A DNA stretch of 64,000 nucleotides from Gracilibacillus lacisalsi DSM 19029 (lineage in GTDB: Bacteria > Bacillota > Bacilli > Bacillales > Amphibacillaceae), in the NCBI RefSeq assembly GCF_000377765.1, contig NZ_KB898674.1, positions 1 through 64,000 on the forward strand, read 5' to 3'. Shown piece after piece: positions 36,153 to 44,891 of this stretch. Position 1 is the first letter of the stretch; each line of letters opens with the position of its first letter. Position numbers and translations under genes: made by a program. The notes beneath the pieces were generated by a model that was not told the DNA's origin, searched no databases, and worked only from the letters and a program-made list of their open reading frames with translations.

Positions 36153-36953
36153 ATGGACAACAGAAGTAAATTATATTTTTACTACAAGAAAAATGAGGAA
36201 CTTATCCAAAAATTGGAGCCGTTATTTGAATATGTCGAAAATCAAGGATTTCAAATCGTAGAAGAGTCTAAAGAAGCTAATATTATCATCAGTGTTGGTG
36301 GGGATGGTGAATTTCTGCAAGCTGTTCGTCATACAAACTTTCGTCAAGATTGCTTATATGTAGGCATTACCCAAGCAGATGAATCTGGCTTGTACTGTGA
36401 TTTTAATATTGACCAATACGATGAGATGGTGGAATCGATGAAAAATGACAGTATTGAGGTTCGTCGCTTTCCAATAATTGATGTTACGATCAATGGGCAG
36501 TCAACATTCCATTGTTTAAATGAAGCCGCTATTCGTTCTGCGATTATTAAAACGATTGCAATGGATGTATTTATTGATGATAACCATTTTGAACGCTTTC
36601 GTGGAGATGGATTAATCGTGGCCACACCTACCGGAAGTACGGGTTATAACAAGTCAACTTCAGGTGCTGTAATTGATCCAAAAATTCCTTGCCTGCAAGT
36701 AACGGAGCTTGCTTCTTTAAACAATAACCGCTACCGTACATTAGGTTCTTCATTTGTTTTAAATCAAGATCGAATTTTAAGTCTAGAGGTCATTCAGGAT
36801 GGTAATGATTACCCGATTGTAGGGCTTGATAATGAGGCTTACTCGATAAGGAACATTCAAACATTAACGATTCAGCTAAGTGATAAACGGATTAAAACAG
36901 TCAAGCTGAAAAACAACTCATTCTGGGACCGCGTTCAACGAACCTTCCTGTAA
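36153..36953 (+). CDS. nadK: NAD kinase (second paralogue, NadK2 type)
   Basis: This enzyme phosphorylates NAD to NADP. The ATG at 36153 has GGAGG seven bases upstream and gives 266 residues, the length of the B. subtilis YtdI/NadK2 protein; the TTG at 36135 overlaps that site. The diacylglycerol-kinase-like motif GGDG is at 49-52. NEAAIRS, and ATPTGSTGYNKSTSG for nucleotide binding, follow. Its position before ytcJ also fits NadK2. Repeat copy C follows it directly. Confidence 0.94.
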   Translation: MDNRSKLYFYYKKNEELIQKLEPLFEYVENQGFQIVEESKEANIIISVGGDGEFLQAVRHTNFRQDCLYVGITQADESGLYCDFNIDQYDEMVESMKNDSIEVRRFPIIDVTINGQSTFHCLNEAAIRSAIIKTIAMDVFIDDNHFERFRGDGLIVATPTGSTGYNKSTSGAVIDPKIPCLQVTELASLNNNRYRTLGSSFVLNQDRILSLEVIQDGNDYPIVGLDNEAYSIRNIQTLTIQLSDKRIKTVKLKNNSFWDRVQRTFL

Positions 36954-36981
36954 GTTGAACGTTATCCTACTGTCATGTTGA

Positions 36982-37162
36982 GCGGACATTTAGTGCGTTA
37001 TTTGGCGTAATATCACCCTTTTTTCGGTGTTGGCGGACATTTAATCCGTTATTTGTTCTTTTTTCGTATAGAATAGCGTTATTTTCGATGAATAGCGGAA
37101 TAGATGTCCACTTGCAGCCTAAAATCGCCACTTTTATTACAAATAACGGAACAAATGTCCAC
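36982..37162. repeat. Convergent-junction inverted repeat, copy C
   Basis: Forward units at 36982-37003 and 37033-37054 and inverted units at 37090-37111 and 37141-37162 form a nested palindrome. The inverted units end in TGTCCAC rather than TGTCCGC. It fills the gap between convergent nadK and ytcJ. Confidence 0.88.
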
Positions 37163-37176
37163 ACTACTTTTTACAC

Positions 37177-37207
37177 AAAAACCAGAGGTGTTACGCCTCT
37201 GGTTTTT
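37177..37207 (-). terminator. Intrinsic terminator overlapping the ytcJ stop, bidirectional
   Basis: AAAAACCAGAGG and CCTCTGGTTTTT are perfect 12-bp arms with a seven-base loop. The ytcJ stop codon lies within it. A and T runs on both sides suggest that it also ends nadK transcripts. Confidence 0.92.
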
Positions 37208-38786
37208 CGTACATCATTTCTCCGTCTACGATGGTTGCTTTTACTTCTATTTCGTGGAATCGATCAGGATCGTGTTTGAACAAGTCTTTTTCCAATATGG
37301 TAAAATCCGCTACAAAGCCTGGCTTGATCATACCTCGGTCATGGGCATGATTAATGACATAGGCACTGCCTTTGGTATATAAAGAAATAGCTTCAAAAAC
37401 AGAAAGCTTTTGGTGACTACCATACACTTGTCCATCAATGTTAGATCTTCTTGTTACAGCCGCTTGAATCCCTAATAACGGGTTTACCTCTTCAATTGGT
37501 GCGTCTGATCCTCCAGCACAAGCAATTCCATTATTTAAATAGGTTTTCCATGGATAGGCATCATTCGTTCTTCTATCACCTAGCCTCTCCTTGACCCACG
37601 GGAAATCCGATGCAACAAAGGAAGGCTGAATATCCAACACAACCGGAATTTTCTTTAATCTGTCCAATAACTTGTCATTCATAATTTGAGCATGGATGAT
37701 CCGATCTTTTAAACCATTATGTAATGGATACTTTTCGATACAAGCTACTATCTCCTCAACCGCCTGATCACCTATTGCATGAACAGCCACAGGATGCTCT
37801 GTTTTTCGCGCTTTTTGAAACAAAATCTCTAAATTATGTCGCTTATGAATTGGGATTCCCACATTACCTGGGTCATCGTGGTATGGTTCACTCAACCAAG
37901 CCGTTCTTCCCCCTAGTGCGCCATCCGAAAATATCTTCATTGCGCCAAGAGTAGTAAATTCTCCTCCATCACCATACTGTAAACCTTGCGCTAACATTTC
38001 ATCAAAAACAAGATGATGAACTAATAGGTGTGCTCTAAATTTATACTTTTCAGGTAAAACCTTGTAATACGCATTCAATGTACGTTCAAACCCACCATAA
38101 TAAGAAAGGTCTTCACTATGCCCGCCAACTAAACCTAGTCGAAGAAGATCTTCAATTGCAACTTTAACGTTTTCCTGTAACTTAGATTCTGATATTAGTG
38201 GCATTATTTCCTTCACTAATTCCTGGGCTTGATCTAATAAATATCCGGTTGGCTCTCCAGATTGATCTCGGACAATTTTCCCGCCTTGTGGGTCTTCCAT
38301 TTCCCTCGTTATCCCAGCTAAGTCCAACACTTTAGAATTAACAATAAGAGCATGACGGCATACTCGGGATAAAATGATAGGATGTTCACTTGAAATATCA
38401 TCTAATTCTGTTTTATCAATAATTCTGACTTCTTCCCATTGATTTTCGTTCCATCCATCTGCAATTAACCATTCCTCTGGTTCTAATTCTTGTGCTTTTC
38501 TTTCTAAAGCTTGCAATACTTCATTTGCAGATTTCATAGATGATAAGTCTAAATGTAACAATTTTTCACCATGACCAATTATATGTAAATGACTGTCGAC
38601 AAAACCAGGGTACATGGTTGCTCCACTCAGATTGTATTCGTCGTCTATACTGTTCCTCCATGTATTTCTTACCTCTGATTCTTTTCCGACGCCCATGATT
38701 GCTCCATCTTCTACATAAACAGCTTCTACTATCGATGTTTCATCTTCCATTGTGTAAATTGTACCGCCATAAAAGAGTGTACCCAT
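37191..38786 (-). CDS. ytcJ: YtcJ-type amidohydrolase
   Basis: The ATG at 38786 follows AGGTGAT at suitable distance and gives 531 residues beginning MGTLFYGGTIYTM. The longer frame to 38867 runs into the preceding gene's terminator. The amidohydrolase-3 metal site is visible as FVDSHLHIIGHG. Later features are FSDGALGGRTAWL, AVHAIGDQAV and CAGGSDAPIEEVNP. The family hydrolyses amide or formamide bonds. The substrate of YtcJ is unknown. It follows the SASP gene behind a terminator. Confidence 0.92.
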   Translation of the reverse strand: MGTLFYGGTIYTMEDETSIVEAVYVEDGAIMGVGKESEVRNTWRNSIDDEYNLSGATMYPGFVDSHLHIIGHGEKLLHLDLSSMKSANEVLQALERKAQELEPEEWLIADGWNENQWEEVRIIDKTELDDISSEHPIILSRVCRHALIVNSKVLDLAGITREMEDPQGGKIVRDQSGEPTGYLLDQAQELVKEIMPLISESKLQENVKVAIEDLLRLGLVGGHSEDLSYYGGFERTLNAYYKVLPEKYKFRAHLLVHHLVFDEMLAQGLQYGDGGEFTTLGAMKIFSDGALGGRTAWLSEPYHDDPGNVGIPIHKRHNLEILFQKARKTEHPVAVHAIGDQAVEEIVACIEKYPLHNGLKDRIIHAQIMNDKLLDRLKKIPVVLDIQPSFVASDFPWVKERLGDRRTNDAYPWKTYLNNGIACAGGSDAPIEEVNPLLGIQAAVTRRSNIDGQVYGSHQKLSVFEAISLYTKGSAYVINHAHDRGMIKPGFVADFTILEKDLFKHDPDRFHEIEVKATIVDGEMMYEKPEA

Positions 38787-38855
38787 TCTATCACCTAGCC
38801 TAATATTCTTCTGTTGATTATGATATAACGATAGCAAAAAGTCATCCATAAGAAA

Positions 38856-38880
38856 AGGATAGTGCACTTTGCACTATCCT
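38856..38880 (-). terminator. Intrinsic terminator of the SASP gene
   Basis: AGGATAGTGCA and TGCACTATCCT form a perfect 11-bp stem with a three-base loop, followed on the minus strand by TTTTCTT. Confidence 0.9.
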
Positions 38881-38888
38881 CCATTTTA

Positions 38889-39095
38889 TTATTGATTTGC
38901 TTGACCACCCATTTGTTGTTCAGCCATTTGTACAAGACGTTTTGTGATCTCTCCACCAACTGAACCATTGGCACGTGAAGTAGTGTCAGCACCTAAGTTT
39001 ACACCAAACTCTTGTGCAATTTCAACTTTCATTTGATCTAGAGCTTGGCTTACTCCAGGAACTACTAGATTGTTTGAACTGTTGTTGTTCGCCAT
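38889..39095 (-). CDS. Alpha/beta-type small acid-soluble spore protein
   Basis: This 68-residue DNA-binding spore protein coats forespore DNA and protects it from UV. The germination protease site is EIAQEFGV, at residues 25-32. The hallmark segments [15 protein letters not shown] and [14 protein letters not shown] are present. The ribosome site is a strong GGAGG. A sigma-G-type promoter precedes it. Its place beside thiI matches sspA of B. subtilis, though which paralogue it is cannot be decided. Confidence 0.97.
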   Translation of the reverse strand: MANNNSSNNLVVPGVSQALDQMKVEIAQEFGVNLGADTTSRANGSVGGEITKRLVQMAEQQMGGQANQ

Positions 39096-39124
39096 TTGCT
39101 TTCACCTCCTCTTGACTACATTAC

Positions 39125-39154
39125 TATCATGAACTTTTAGAGGTGAAATCATGC
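39125..39154 (-). promoter_or_regulatory. Sigma-G-type (forespore) promoter of the SASP gene
   Basis: On the minus strand GCATG and CATGATA are 18 bp apart, fitting GHATR-N18-CATNHTA at every fixed position. It lies 30 bp upstream of the SASP start. Confidence 0.82.
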
Positions 39155-39193
39155 AAAATATTGACTGGTAGTTGTTGTTAATTCATCCAACCG

Positions 39194-40396
39194 TTAGAGT
39201 AAGTCTCCCAGTTCTTCTTCTTGATTATCTTTTGCTTCAATCTCAACGGTTTCAATCGCTGACAAGATTTCTTGAATATCTGGCTCAAACTCTATATTAG
39301 CTTCAAACTGCTCTACTTTTTCCAATTTTGGCTTCGTTTTTGGCTGTTTAGGTACAAATACTGTACAACAATCCTCAAAAGGACGAATAGAGATATCATA
39401 CATATCTATCTCTTCTGAAATTCTGATGATCTCGTCTTTGTCCATTGCGACTAAAGGTCGAATAACAGGATAATTGGTTACAGCATTAATCGCGTGCATG
39501 CTTTCCATAGTTTGACTGGCAACCTGTCCAAGACTTTCACCAGTTACAAGTGATAAGATACCTTCTTGTTCGGCAACAGCTTCACTGATACGCATCATCA
39601 TTCTCCGCATCACCGTCATGGAATAACCATGCGGAATCTCGCGATGTATTTTTTGCTGTAATGCTGTAAAAGGTACAATATGCACTTTGATCGAATGACC
39701 ATAAAAAGACAGTTTTTCCGCTAAATCTAACACTTTTTCTTTCGCTCTTTCACTTGTGTATGGTGGTGAATGGAAATGGATAGCTTCCAACTGAACTCCA
39801 CGTTTCATCGTTAAATAACCAGCAACAGGGCTATCAATACCTCCAGATAAAAGCAGTAATGATTTTCCGGAAGAGCCTACTGGAAGTCCAGCAGCACCTG
39901 GAACCTTTTGCGATGTTAAATAAGTTGCTTCGGAACGAATATCAACAGTAATTTCCAAGTCCGGCTGATGAACATCGACTGTAATGCCATCTATATTGGA
40001 CAATAAATATCCACCAAGCACTTGATTAAATTCTTGTGATCCAATTGGAAACTCTTTATTGGAACGCTTGGTTGATACTTTAAAGGTTCTTACATTCTCG
40101 GTTTCCGTTAAAAGTTTAAGTGCTTGCTCTTTAATAGCTGTTTCCTCATTTTCTACCTTAAGTGCCACACTCATATTTTGAATACCGAATATTTTTTGGC
40201 ATCTGTCCATGATTGCTTCCGGGTCCTCACCATTTAACACGATATACATGCGATCACGCTTTTTGTCTACTTTAATAGCTGGGAAATTGCGCAATGCCTG
40301 TCGGACATTTTTAGCTAATTGCGTTGTAAACAGTTTTCGATTTCGACCTTTTAATGTGAGTTCCCCATATCTAATTACTATATGATCATATTGCAT
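39194..40396 (-). CDS. thiI: tRNA 4-thiouridine synthase / thiazole sulfur donor ThiI
   Basis: ThiI adenylates U8 of tRNA and inserts sulfur, and can feed thiamin thiazole synthesis. The 400 residues contain an N-terminal ferredoxin-like and THUMP region to about 165, then the PP-loop LLLSGGIDSPVAGY with SGGIDS at 184-189. There is no C-terminal rhodanese domain, as in B. subtilis; the tail is an acidic extension. It starts six bases after the iscS stop, so IscS probably hands sulfur to it directly. Confidence 0.95.
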   Translation of the reverse strand: MQYDHIVIRYGELTLKGRNRKLFTTQLAKNVRQALRNFPAIKVDKKRDRMYIVLNGEDPEAIMDRCQKIFGIQNMSVALKVENEETAIKEQALKLLTETENVRTFKVSTKRSNKEFPIGSQEFNQVLGGYLLSNIDGITVDVHQPDLEITVDIRSEATYLTSQKVPGAAGLPVGSSGKSLLLLSGGIDSPVAGYLTMKRGVQLEAIHFHSPPYTSERAKEKVLDLAEKLSFYGHSIKVHIVPFTALQQKIHREIPHGYSMTVMRRMMMRISEAVAEQEGILSLVTGESLGQVASQTMESMHAINAVTNYPVIRPLVAMDKDEIIRISEEIDMYDISIRPFEDCCTVFVPKQPKTKPKLEKVEQFEANIEFEPDIQEILSAIETVEIEAKDNQEEELGDLL

Positions 40397-40402
40397 TGAT
40401 AT

Positions 40403-41545
40403 CTACCCCATTACTTCACTTAATTTTTTTATAACTTCGGTTAATTTTTGAAAGAAATAATCAACCTCTTCTTTGGTTGTCTCATAAGACATACTAACAC
40501 GCAAACCGGAAATTGCAATATCACGGTCTTTACCACAGGCAATAAGTACAGCACTTTCATCCGCACTCTTCGATGAGCAAGCAGACTTAGTCGAAATAAA
40601 GATTTCAAAATCCTCTAATGCATGTATAACTACTTCCGGTTTTAATCCACGAACAGAGAAATTTACTATATGAGGTGCACTTGCGAATTTTGGTGTATTG
40701 ATGACAACTCTATTTAACGTTTGCAGTTGTTCCATTAATGTATGCTTTAAATTAGTTAATTTCTTATGAAGTTCTGACTGCTTTTCTTTAGCTAGACGCA
40801 TCGCCTTTACTAATGAAACAATCCCAGCAACATTCTCTGTACCTGAGCGTATTCTTCTTTCCTGACCTCCACCATGAGCTAATGAAAACAACTTAACCGT
40901 TTGTTTTACATAAAGAACTCCAGTTCCTTTCAACCCATGAATTTTATGACCAGATATCGTACATAAATCCACATGACTTGCTTGAATGTTTAATGGGACT
41001 TTTCCATACCCTTGCACATGATCAACATGAAAAAATGCTTTCGGATAGCTTTGTACGACTTCTCCGATTTCTTTAATTGGCTGAATCGTTCCTATTTCAT
41101 TATTTACATGCATGATAGAGACTAATATTGTGTCTTCGCGCATTTCTTTCTTTAAGTTGTCTATATCCACTAAACCTGACTCATCCACATCTAAATAGGT
41201 CACTTCAAAACCTAAAGCTTCTAAACCTTGGCAAGTTTCGATAACAGACGGGTGTTCAATAGCAGAGGTAATAATATGCTTTCCTCTATTTTGATGTTCC
41301 AGCGCAATTCCTTTAATTGCTAAGTTATTACCTTCTGTACCTCCCGATGTAAAGATAATTTCATTAGGATTAACTTCTAATAATGATGCTGCTTGTTCTC
41401 GAGACTTACGTAATAAACGTTCCGCATCCATCCCAATCCCATGAATGGATGATGCATTCCCAAAGAACCCGGTAGATGCTTTCGTAAAACTGTCTAATAC
41501 TTGTGGATTTGGTTTTGTTGTAGCACTATTATCTAAATAAATCAT
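40403..41545 (-). CDS. Cysteine desulfurase (IscS/NifZ type, ThiI partner)
   Basis: This PLP enzyme takes sulfur from cysteine as a persulfide. The ATG at 41545 follows GAGGGG by seven bases and gives 380 residues beginning MIYLDNSATTKP. The PLP lysine is Lys201 in SGHKIHG, and the persulfide cysteine is Cys323 in STKSACSSKS. It corresponds to B. subtilis NifZ, which is dedicated to ThiI. The thiI gene follows at once, and ezrA lies two genes upstream. Confidence 0.94.
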   Translation of the reverse strand: MIYLDNSATTKPNPQVLDSFTKASTGFFGNASSIHGIGMDAERLLRKSREQAASLLEVNPNEIIFTSGGTEGNNLAIKGIALEHQNRGKHIITSAIEHPSVIETCQGLEALGFEVTYLDVDESGLVDIDNLKKEMREDTILVSIMHVNNEIGTIQPIKEIGEVVQSYPKAFFHVDHVQGYGKVPLNIQASHVDLCTISGHKIHGLKGTGVLYVKQTVKLFSLAHGGGQERRIRSGTENVAGIVSLVKAMRLAKEKQSELHKKLTNLKHTLMEQLQTLNRVVINTPKFASAPHIVNFSVRGLKPEVVIHALEDFEIFISTKSACSSKSADESAVLIACGKDRDIAISGLRVSMSYETTKEEVDYFFQKLTEVIKKLSEVMG

Positions 41546-41648
41546 CCTTGAACCCCTCTTTTTTCGATTAACATTGAGATATCTTATCATATTTTACCGA
41601 TCGTGCAAATAAGTTATCCCTGACAAAAGTTTGCTACTGACAATAGAA

Positions 41649-41680
41649 AAGATATCCCTATATCAATACAGGAATATCTT
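41649..41680 (-). terminator. Intrinsic terminator after the small membrane protein gene
   Basis: AAGATATCCCT and AGGAATATCTT form an 11-bp stem with one mismatch. On the minus strand it ends in TTTTC. It separates ezrA and its small neighbour from iscS-thiI. Confidence 0.75.
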
Positions 41681-41690
41681 CTCGACTTTA

Positions 41691-42038
41691 CTATTCAACC
41701 TTAATATCTAACTTCGACATTATCTCATCAATGGAAACTGTATTGTCATCATTCAATTCCAAATTCATGTTTGCTAAAGATTTTGGAGCTTGTTGTGATT
41801 GTTCAGATTCAGTATCTGACTTGCTTGACTCTTGATCTTGTGCTCCAATGTCAGTATTGTCGGGCATTTTCTTTGATCTAAATATAAAATTGGTCTGTTT
41901 GTAATCATGTTTGTGTTGCACTACTTCATGTTGATCAGCGTATACATAAGCTGTCTGCCCTAGATCTAAATAAAAGAATAGAACAATTCCCCAGATGGTA
42001 ACTGTCACGGTAGATAGTGCCATTACTAACCATTTCAT
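41691..42038 (-). CDS. Small single-pass membrane protein of unknown function
   Basis: I do not recognise this gene. The 115 residues have one membrane helix at residues 3-25. Then comes a polar stretch with a His/Lys cluster, VVQHKHDYKQTNF, an acidic Ser/Gln-rich linker at about 58-88, and a short acidic end, VSIDEIMSKLDIKVE. It starts 24 bp after ezrA behind a GGTGGG site and is closed by a terminator, so it is probably cotranscribed with ezrA. A link to cell division is possible only by association. Confidence 0.7.
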   Translation of the reverse strand: MKWLVMALSTVTVTIWGIVLFFYLDLGQTAYVYADQHEVVQHKHDYKQTNFIFRSKKMPDNTDIGAQDQESSKSDTESEQSQQAPKSLANMNLELNDDNTVSIDEIMSKLDIKVE

Positions 42039-42062
42039 GATGTCTTCCCACCTTTGCTATAC

Positions 42063-43769
42063 CTAATTAGCCTTTCGTTGAAATGCTTTGTCCATCTCTT
42101 CAATTTTTGCCATGGCATTGGGATCGACTTCCTCCAATGCCTTTACCGCTGTTTCTAATGCATTTTCGTATTTATAATCTCTAAATAATTGTTCTGCTTC
42201 CGATAAATGGGAAGCTAATAATGGATGACTACTTCGATATCGATTTCCATATTGAATAGCTAATTCCACTAAACGCGCCTGATCCAGTAATAAATTAGTT
42301 TGCTCGACAAAATTATTAACGGATTTGGTTGCTTCCGCAATGCTATGTTGTACTTTCCCCATATCTAACGGATGTTTTTGTAACTGTTTTAAAACCACTT
42401 CACATTTTTCCGTTGATTCTTCTAATGCATTGATAATAAATGAAGGAATTCCTGGCATATTACTTTTCTGTAACTTCTTATCGGTATGAATTAATTGTTG
42501 CTTTAAATTAGCAATTTGTTCTTTTGCTTCCATTTCATCTTTTCTTAAATCTTTAATTTGCAATTGAAAATCTGCTTGTGCTTTATCTAACTTATCTAGC
42601 TCCTCTGAGAAAGTATCCAGTTTATCTTTAATTTCTAAATGATTTGCTCGACGATCTTCATATTCTTTTTCAATTTGTTCAAACTGATTTTCTGTTTTAG
42701 CAAGCCATTTTTCAATGCTGAGGAACAACTCAAGATCGGCCTCTTCTAGATAGTATGTTTGTTGTAATTCTTTAATTTCATTAGAAGTGCTTTCCACCTG
42801 CTCTTGAATATCGATTAAATGTTGTTTCGCATTCGGAAATTGACTTTCTACAATTGATTTTGACTTTGCTTCTTTTTCCAATAACTGAAACATTTCGTTC
42901 AGACGTTCTTCCATTTGTTCTAATGATTCTTCAATTTTATTTGTCTCACCGTTATCTAATTCTTTTATCGCACTTTTTAACATGTTTTCATATTGCTTTA
43001 ATTCTTTTTCAAAACCAAATTGCTGTACCCGATAACCTTCTTCTTCCATTTCAGCCATACCTCTAAGTAAGTCTTTCATCTGCTCTGGAATTTGCTGTTT
43101 GCATTGGCGATAGATACCTGGAAAAGCACTGATTCTTTCTTCTATATTTTCTATTTCATCTTTTAATGCTTCAATTAAATCTTGTGCTTCCATATAATTT
43201 CCTTCATCTGTTAACATGGAATACTCTGTTAAGCGTTTCTCCAACTTCGTTAATTCTGATTCAAAAACAATTTCTGCTCTACCAAATTGCGTACGATTAT
43301 GTAAGAGGTATTTCTTCAGTTCTTTAATTCTCGGATCTAAATCTTTAATTTCTTGTCGAACATATTTCTCTGAATTAAGCAAATGATCAAGTTCCGTATA
43401 CATGTCTTCAATATTCTTTTCAATATTTTGCAAGGCTTTTTCAACATGTTGCAGATTTTTCTTCGATGCATTAATTCGAAATCTGTCGGCAGCCTCTTCT
43501 GCATCTAACAAATATTCCTCCATATCTGGCAGTTCTCTTGTCAGAATGAAGTCCCAGTTTTCTTTCCAGCTCTCAAATTTTTCTTGTGTTTCACCTGATA
43601 AATTTAACTGTTTTACTTTGGCCAATTCTGCCGTAACATTTCGATTCATAATATCCATCTTCCATGCTTCCAGGCGATCGACATTATCATAGACCTTTTT
43701 CCTAAAGATTAGTCCAATAATAAGTAATACAATAATAATAAGAATTCCACCGATCACGAATTCCAACAT
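42063..43769 (-). CDS. ezrA: Septation ring regulator EzrA
   Basis: EzrA is a membrane-anchored regulator that limits FtsZ ring assembly and helps coordinate wall synthesis. The 568 residues consist of one N-terminal helix at residues 3-22 and then a long series of spectrin-like coiled-coil repeats, very rich in Glu, Lys and Leu. The C-terminal YRSSHPLLASHLSEAEQLFRDY stretch resembles the conserved end of the family. Length compares with about 562 in B. subtilis. GGAGG precedes the start. Confidence 0.95.
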   Translation of the reverse strand: MLEFVIGGILIIIVLLIIGLIFRKKVYDNVDRLEAWKMDIMNRNVTAELAKVKQLNLSGETQEKFESWKENWDFILTRELPDMEEYLLDAEEAADRFRINASKKNLQHVEKALQNIEKNIEDMYTELDHLLNSEKYVRQEIKDLDPRIKELKKYLLHNRTQFGRAEIVFESELTKLEKRLTEYSMLTDEGNYMEAQDLIEALKDEIENIEERISAFPGIYRQCKQQIPEQMKDLLRGMAEMEEEGYRVQQFGFEKELKQYENMLKSAIKELDNGETNKIEESLEQMEERLNEMFQLLEKEAKSKSIVESQFPNAKQHLIDIQEQVESTSNEIKELQQTYYLEEADLELFLSIEKWLAKTENQFEQIEKEYEDRRANHLEIKDKLDTFSEELDKLDKAQADFQLQIKDLRKDEMEAKEQIANLKQQLIHTDKKLQKSNMPGIPSFIINALEESTEKCEVVLKQLQKHPLDMGKVQHSIAEATKSVNNFVEQTNLLLDQARLVELAIQYGNRYRSSHPLLASHLSEAEQLFRDYKYENALETAVKALEEVDPNAMAKIEEMDKAFQRKAN

Positions 43770-44011
43770 AAGTAATCCTCCTTCAAAACAACCGATAGCT
43801 TGTATATGTATAGTTAAATTTCCTTATATTTTTAGACGACTTTATTGTTACTTGTTATGATACCATGTTTCTACACCTTTTTGCTAAAAATTTTACTATT
43901 TTTGAATATTTTTATCGAAATCTGTTTTTTCCTATAAGTAAGTTTGATGATTTGTCACGTAAGTTAATGTGTTGTATGATAAATAAAATTCATATTGAGG
44001 AGTGGGGACAT

Positions 44012-44491
44012 ATGTTTGAAACACAAAGTTATAACGGTGCTAAACAGAAAGATTATCCAATCGTTATTAAGCAATTAGATGCCCTTTTACATGATGAACC
44101 AGATGTAATTGCAAATTTATCTAATGCATCTGCATTATTAAACCAATTTTTAGAAGATGTGAACTGGGTAGGATTTTATATTTGGAAAGACGACGAGTTA
44201 GTGTTGGGGCCATTCCAAGGGTTGCCTGCATGTGTACGAATTAAAAGTGGCAAAGGAGTATGTGGAACCGCTGTTGCGGAAAAGAAAACCCAACTGGTAG
44301 CAGATGTACACCAATTCCCTGGTCATATTGCTTGTGATGCAGCAAGCCAATCAGAAATCGTTGTACCCATTATCAAAGAGGGTGAAATTTTCGGTGTATT
44401 AGACATCGATAGTCCTAATAAAAATCGCTTTGATGAAACAGACCAGAAATATTTAGAACAATTCGTTCAAACTTTAGAGAAATATATTTAG
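44012..44491 (+). CDS. ytsP: GAF-domain free methionine-(R)-sulfoxide reductase (YtsP)
   Basis: This enzyme reduces free methionine R-sulfoxide and protects against oxidative damage. The ATG at 44012 has GGAG nine bases upstream and gives 159 residues. The three cysteines of the family, Cys74, Cys84 and Cys108 in LPACVRI, KGVCGTA and HIACDAA, are all present, so it should be active. The longer frame from 43865 lacks a ribosome site. It diverges from ezrA and precedes rpsD. Confidence 0.92.
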   Translation: MFETQSYNGAKQKDYPIVIKQLDALLHDEPDVIANLSNASALLNQFLEDVNWVGFYIWKDDELVLGPFQGLPACVRIKSGKGVCGTAVAEKKTQLVADVHQFPGHIACDAASQSEIVVPIIKEGEIFGVLDIDSPNKNRFDETDQKYLEQFVQTLEKYI

Positions 44492-44505
44492 AAAACATAT
44501 TGCTA

Positions 44506-44534
44506 TTGACATTACTCCCCTAGCATCATATAAT
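44506..44534 (+). promoter_or_regulatory. Consensus sigma-A promoter of rpsD
   Basis: TTGACA and TATAAT are separated by exactly 17 bp. Transcription should start near 44541 and give a leader of about 350 nt. Confidence 0.9.
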
Positions 44535-44540
44535 GGACTT

Positions 44541-44891
44541 TGTGTAAAAAAGGTAGCCTATGTGAACCGCTGGCTGACCATTTTGTTCCTCACTGGAAAA
44601 GCGAATGTGCCCGTTCAGAAACGTATGACTTAGACTGAAGCGTAGGAGATAAAGGAATCACAACGACGAAGAAGTTGATGATGACTTATCGTACGAAGCT
44701 GAGGGAAAGACACTAGTTTCTGGGCACCCCGAGCTAGACATCTCAATAGATTCTAGCTAAAAGCTAAAGCGAGGTGCATCGAGTAACTCTCTGCTACTAG
44801 GGCGAGGATGCATGAAAACAAAATGGCTGTCGAGATAGGGACACACTGTCTTATTTTATGCAAAATTCATATATAAAGGAGAAGATGTACA
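44541..44891 (+). promoter_or_regulatory. Long rpsD leader, probable S4 autoregulatory RNA with element D inside
   Basis: CCATTTTGTT at 44578-44587 is exactly complementary to AACAAAATGG at 44817-44826, so the ends of the leader can close on themselves. Inside are element D and a second stem of TGCATC with GATGCA near 44775-44813. Bacillus rpsD leaders bind S4 and repress translation. I infer that this leader does the same; the fold is not computed. Confidence 0.6.
44601..44743 (+). repeat. Dispersed structured element D, copy 2
   Basis: It matches 25084-25222 in order and spacing of all conserved blocks, including GAGATAAAGGAATCAC and GATGATGACTTATCGTA. It lies inside the predicted rpsD leader, between the arms of the closing stem. 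Confidence 0.85.

Noticed and set aside
36973-37279. Short frames on both strands over inverted-repeat copy C
   Set aside because: They are produced by the repeated units and overlap the ytcJ terminator; there are no ribosome sites.
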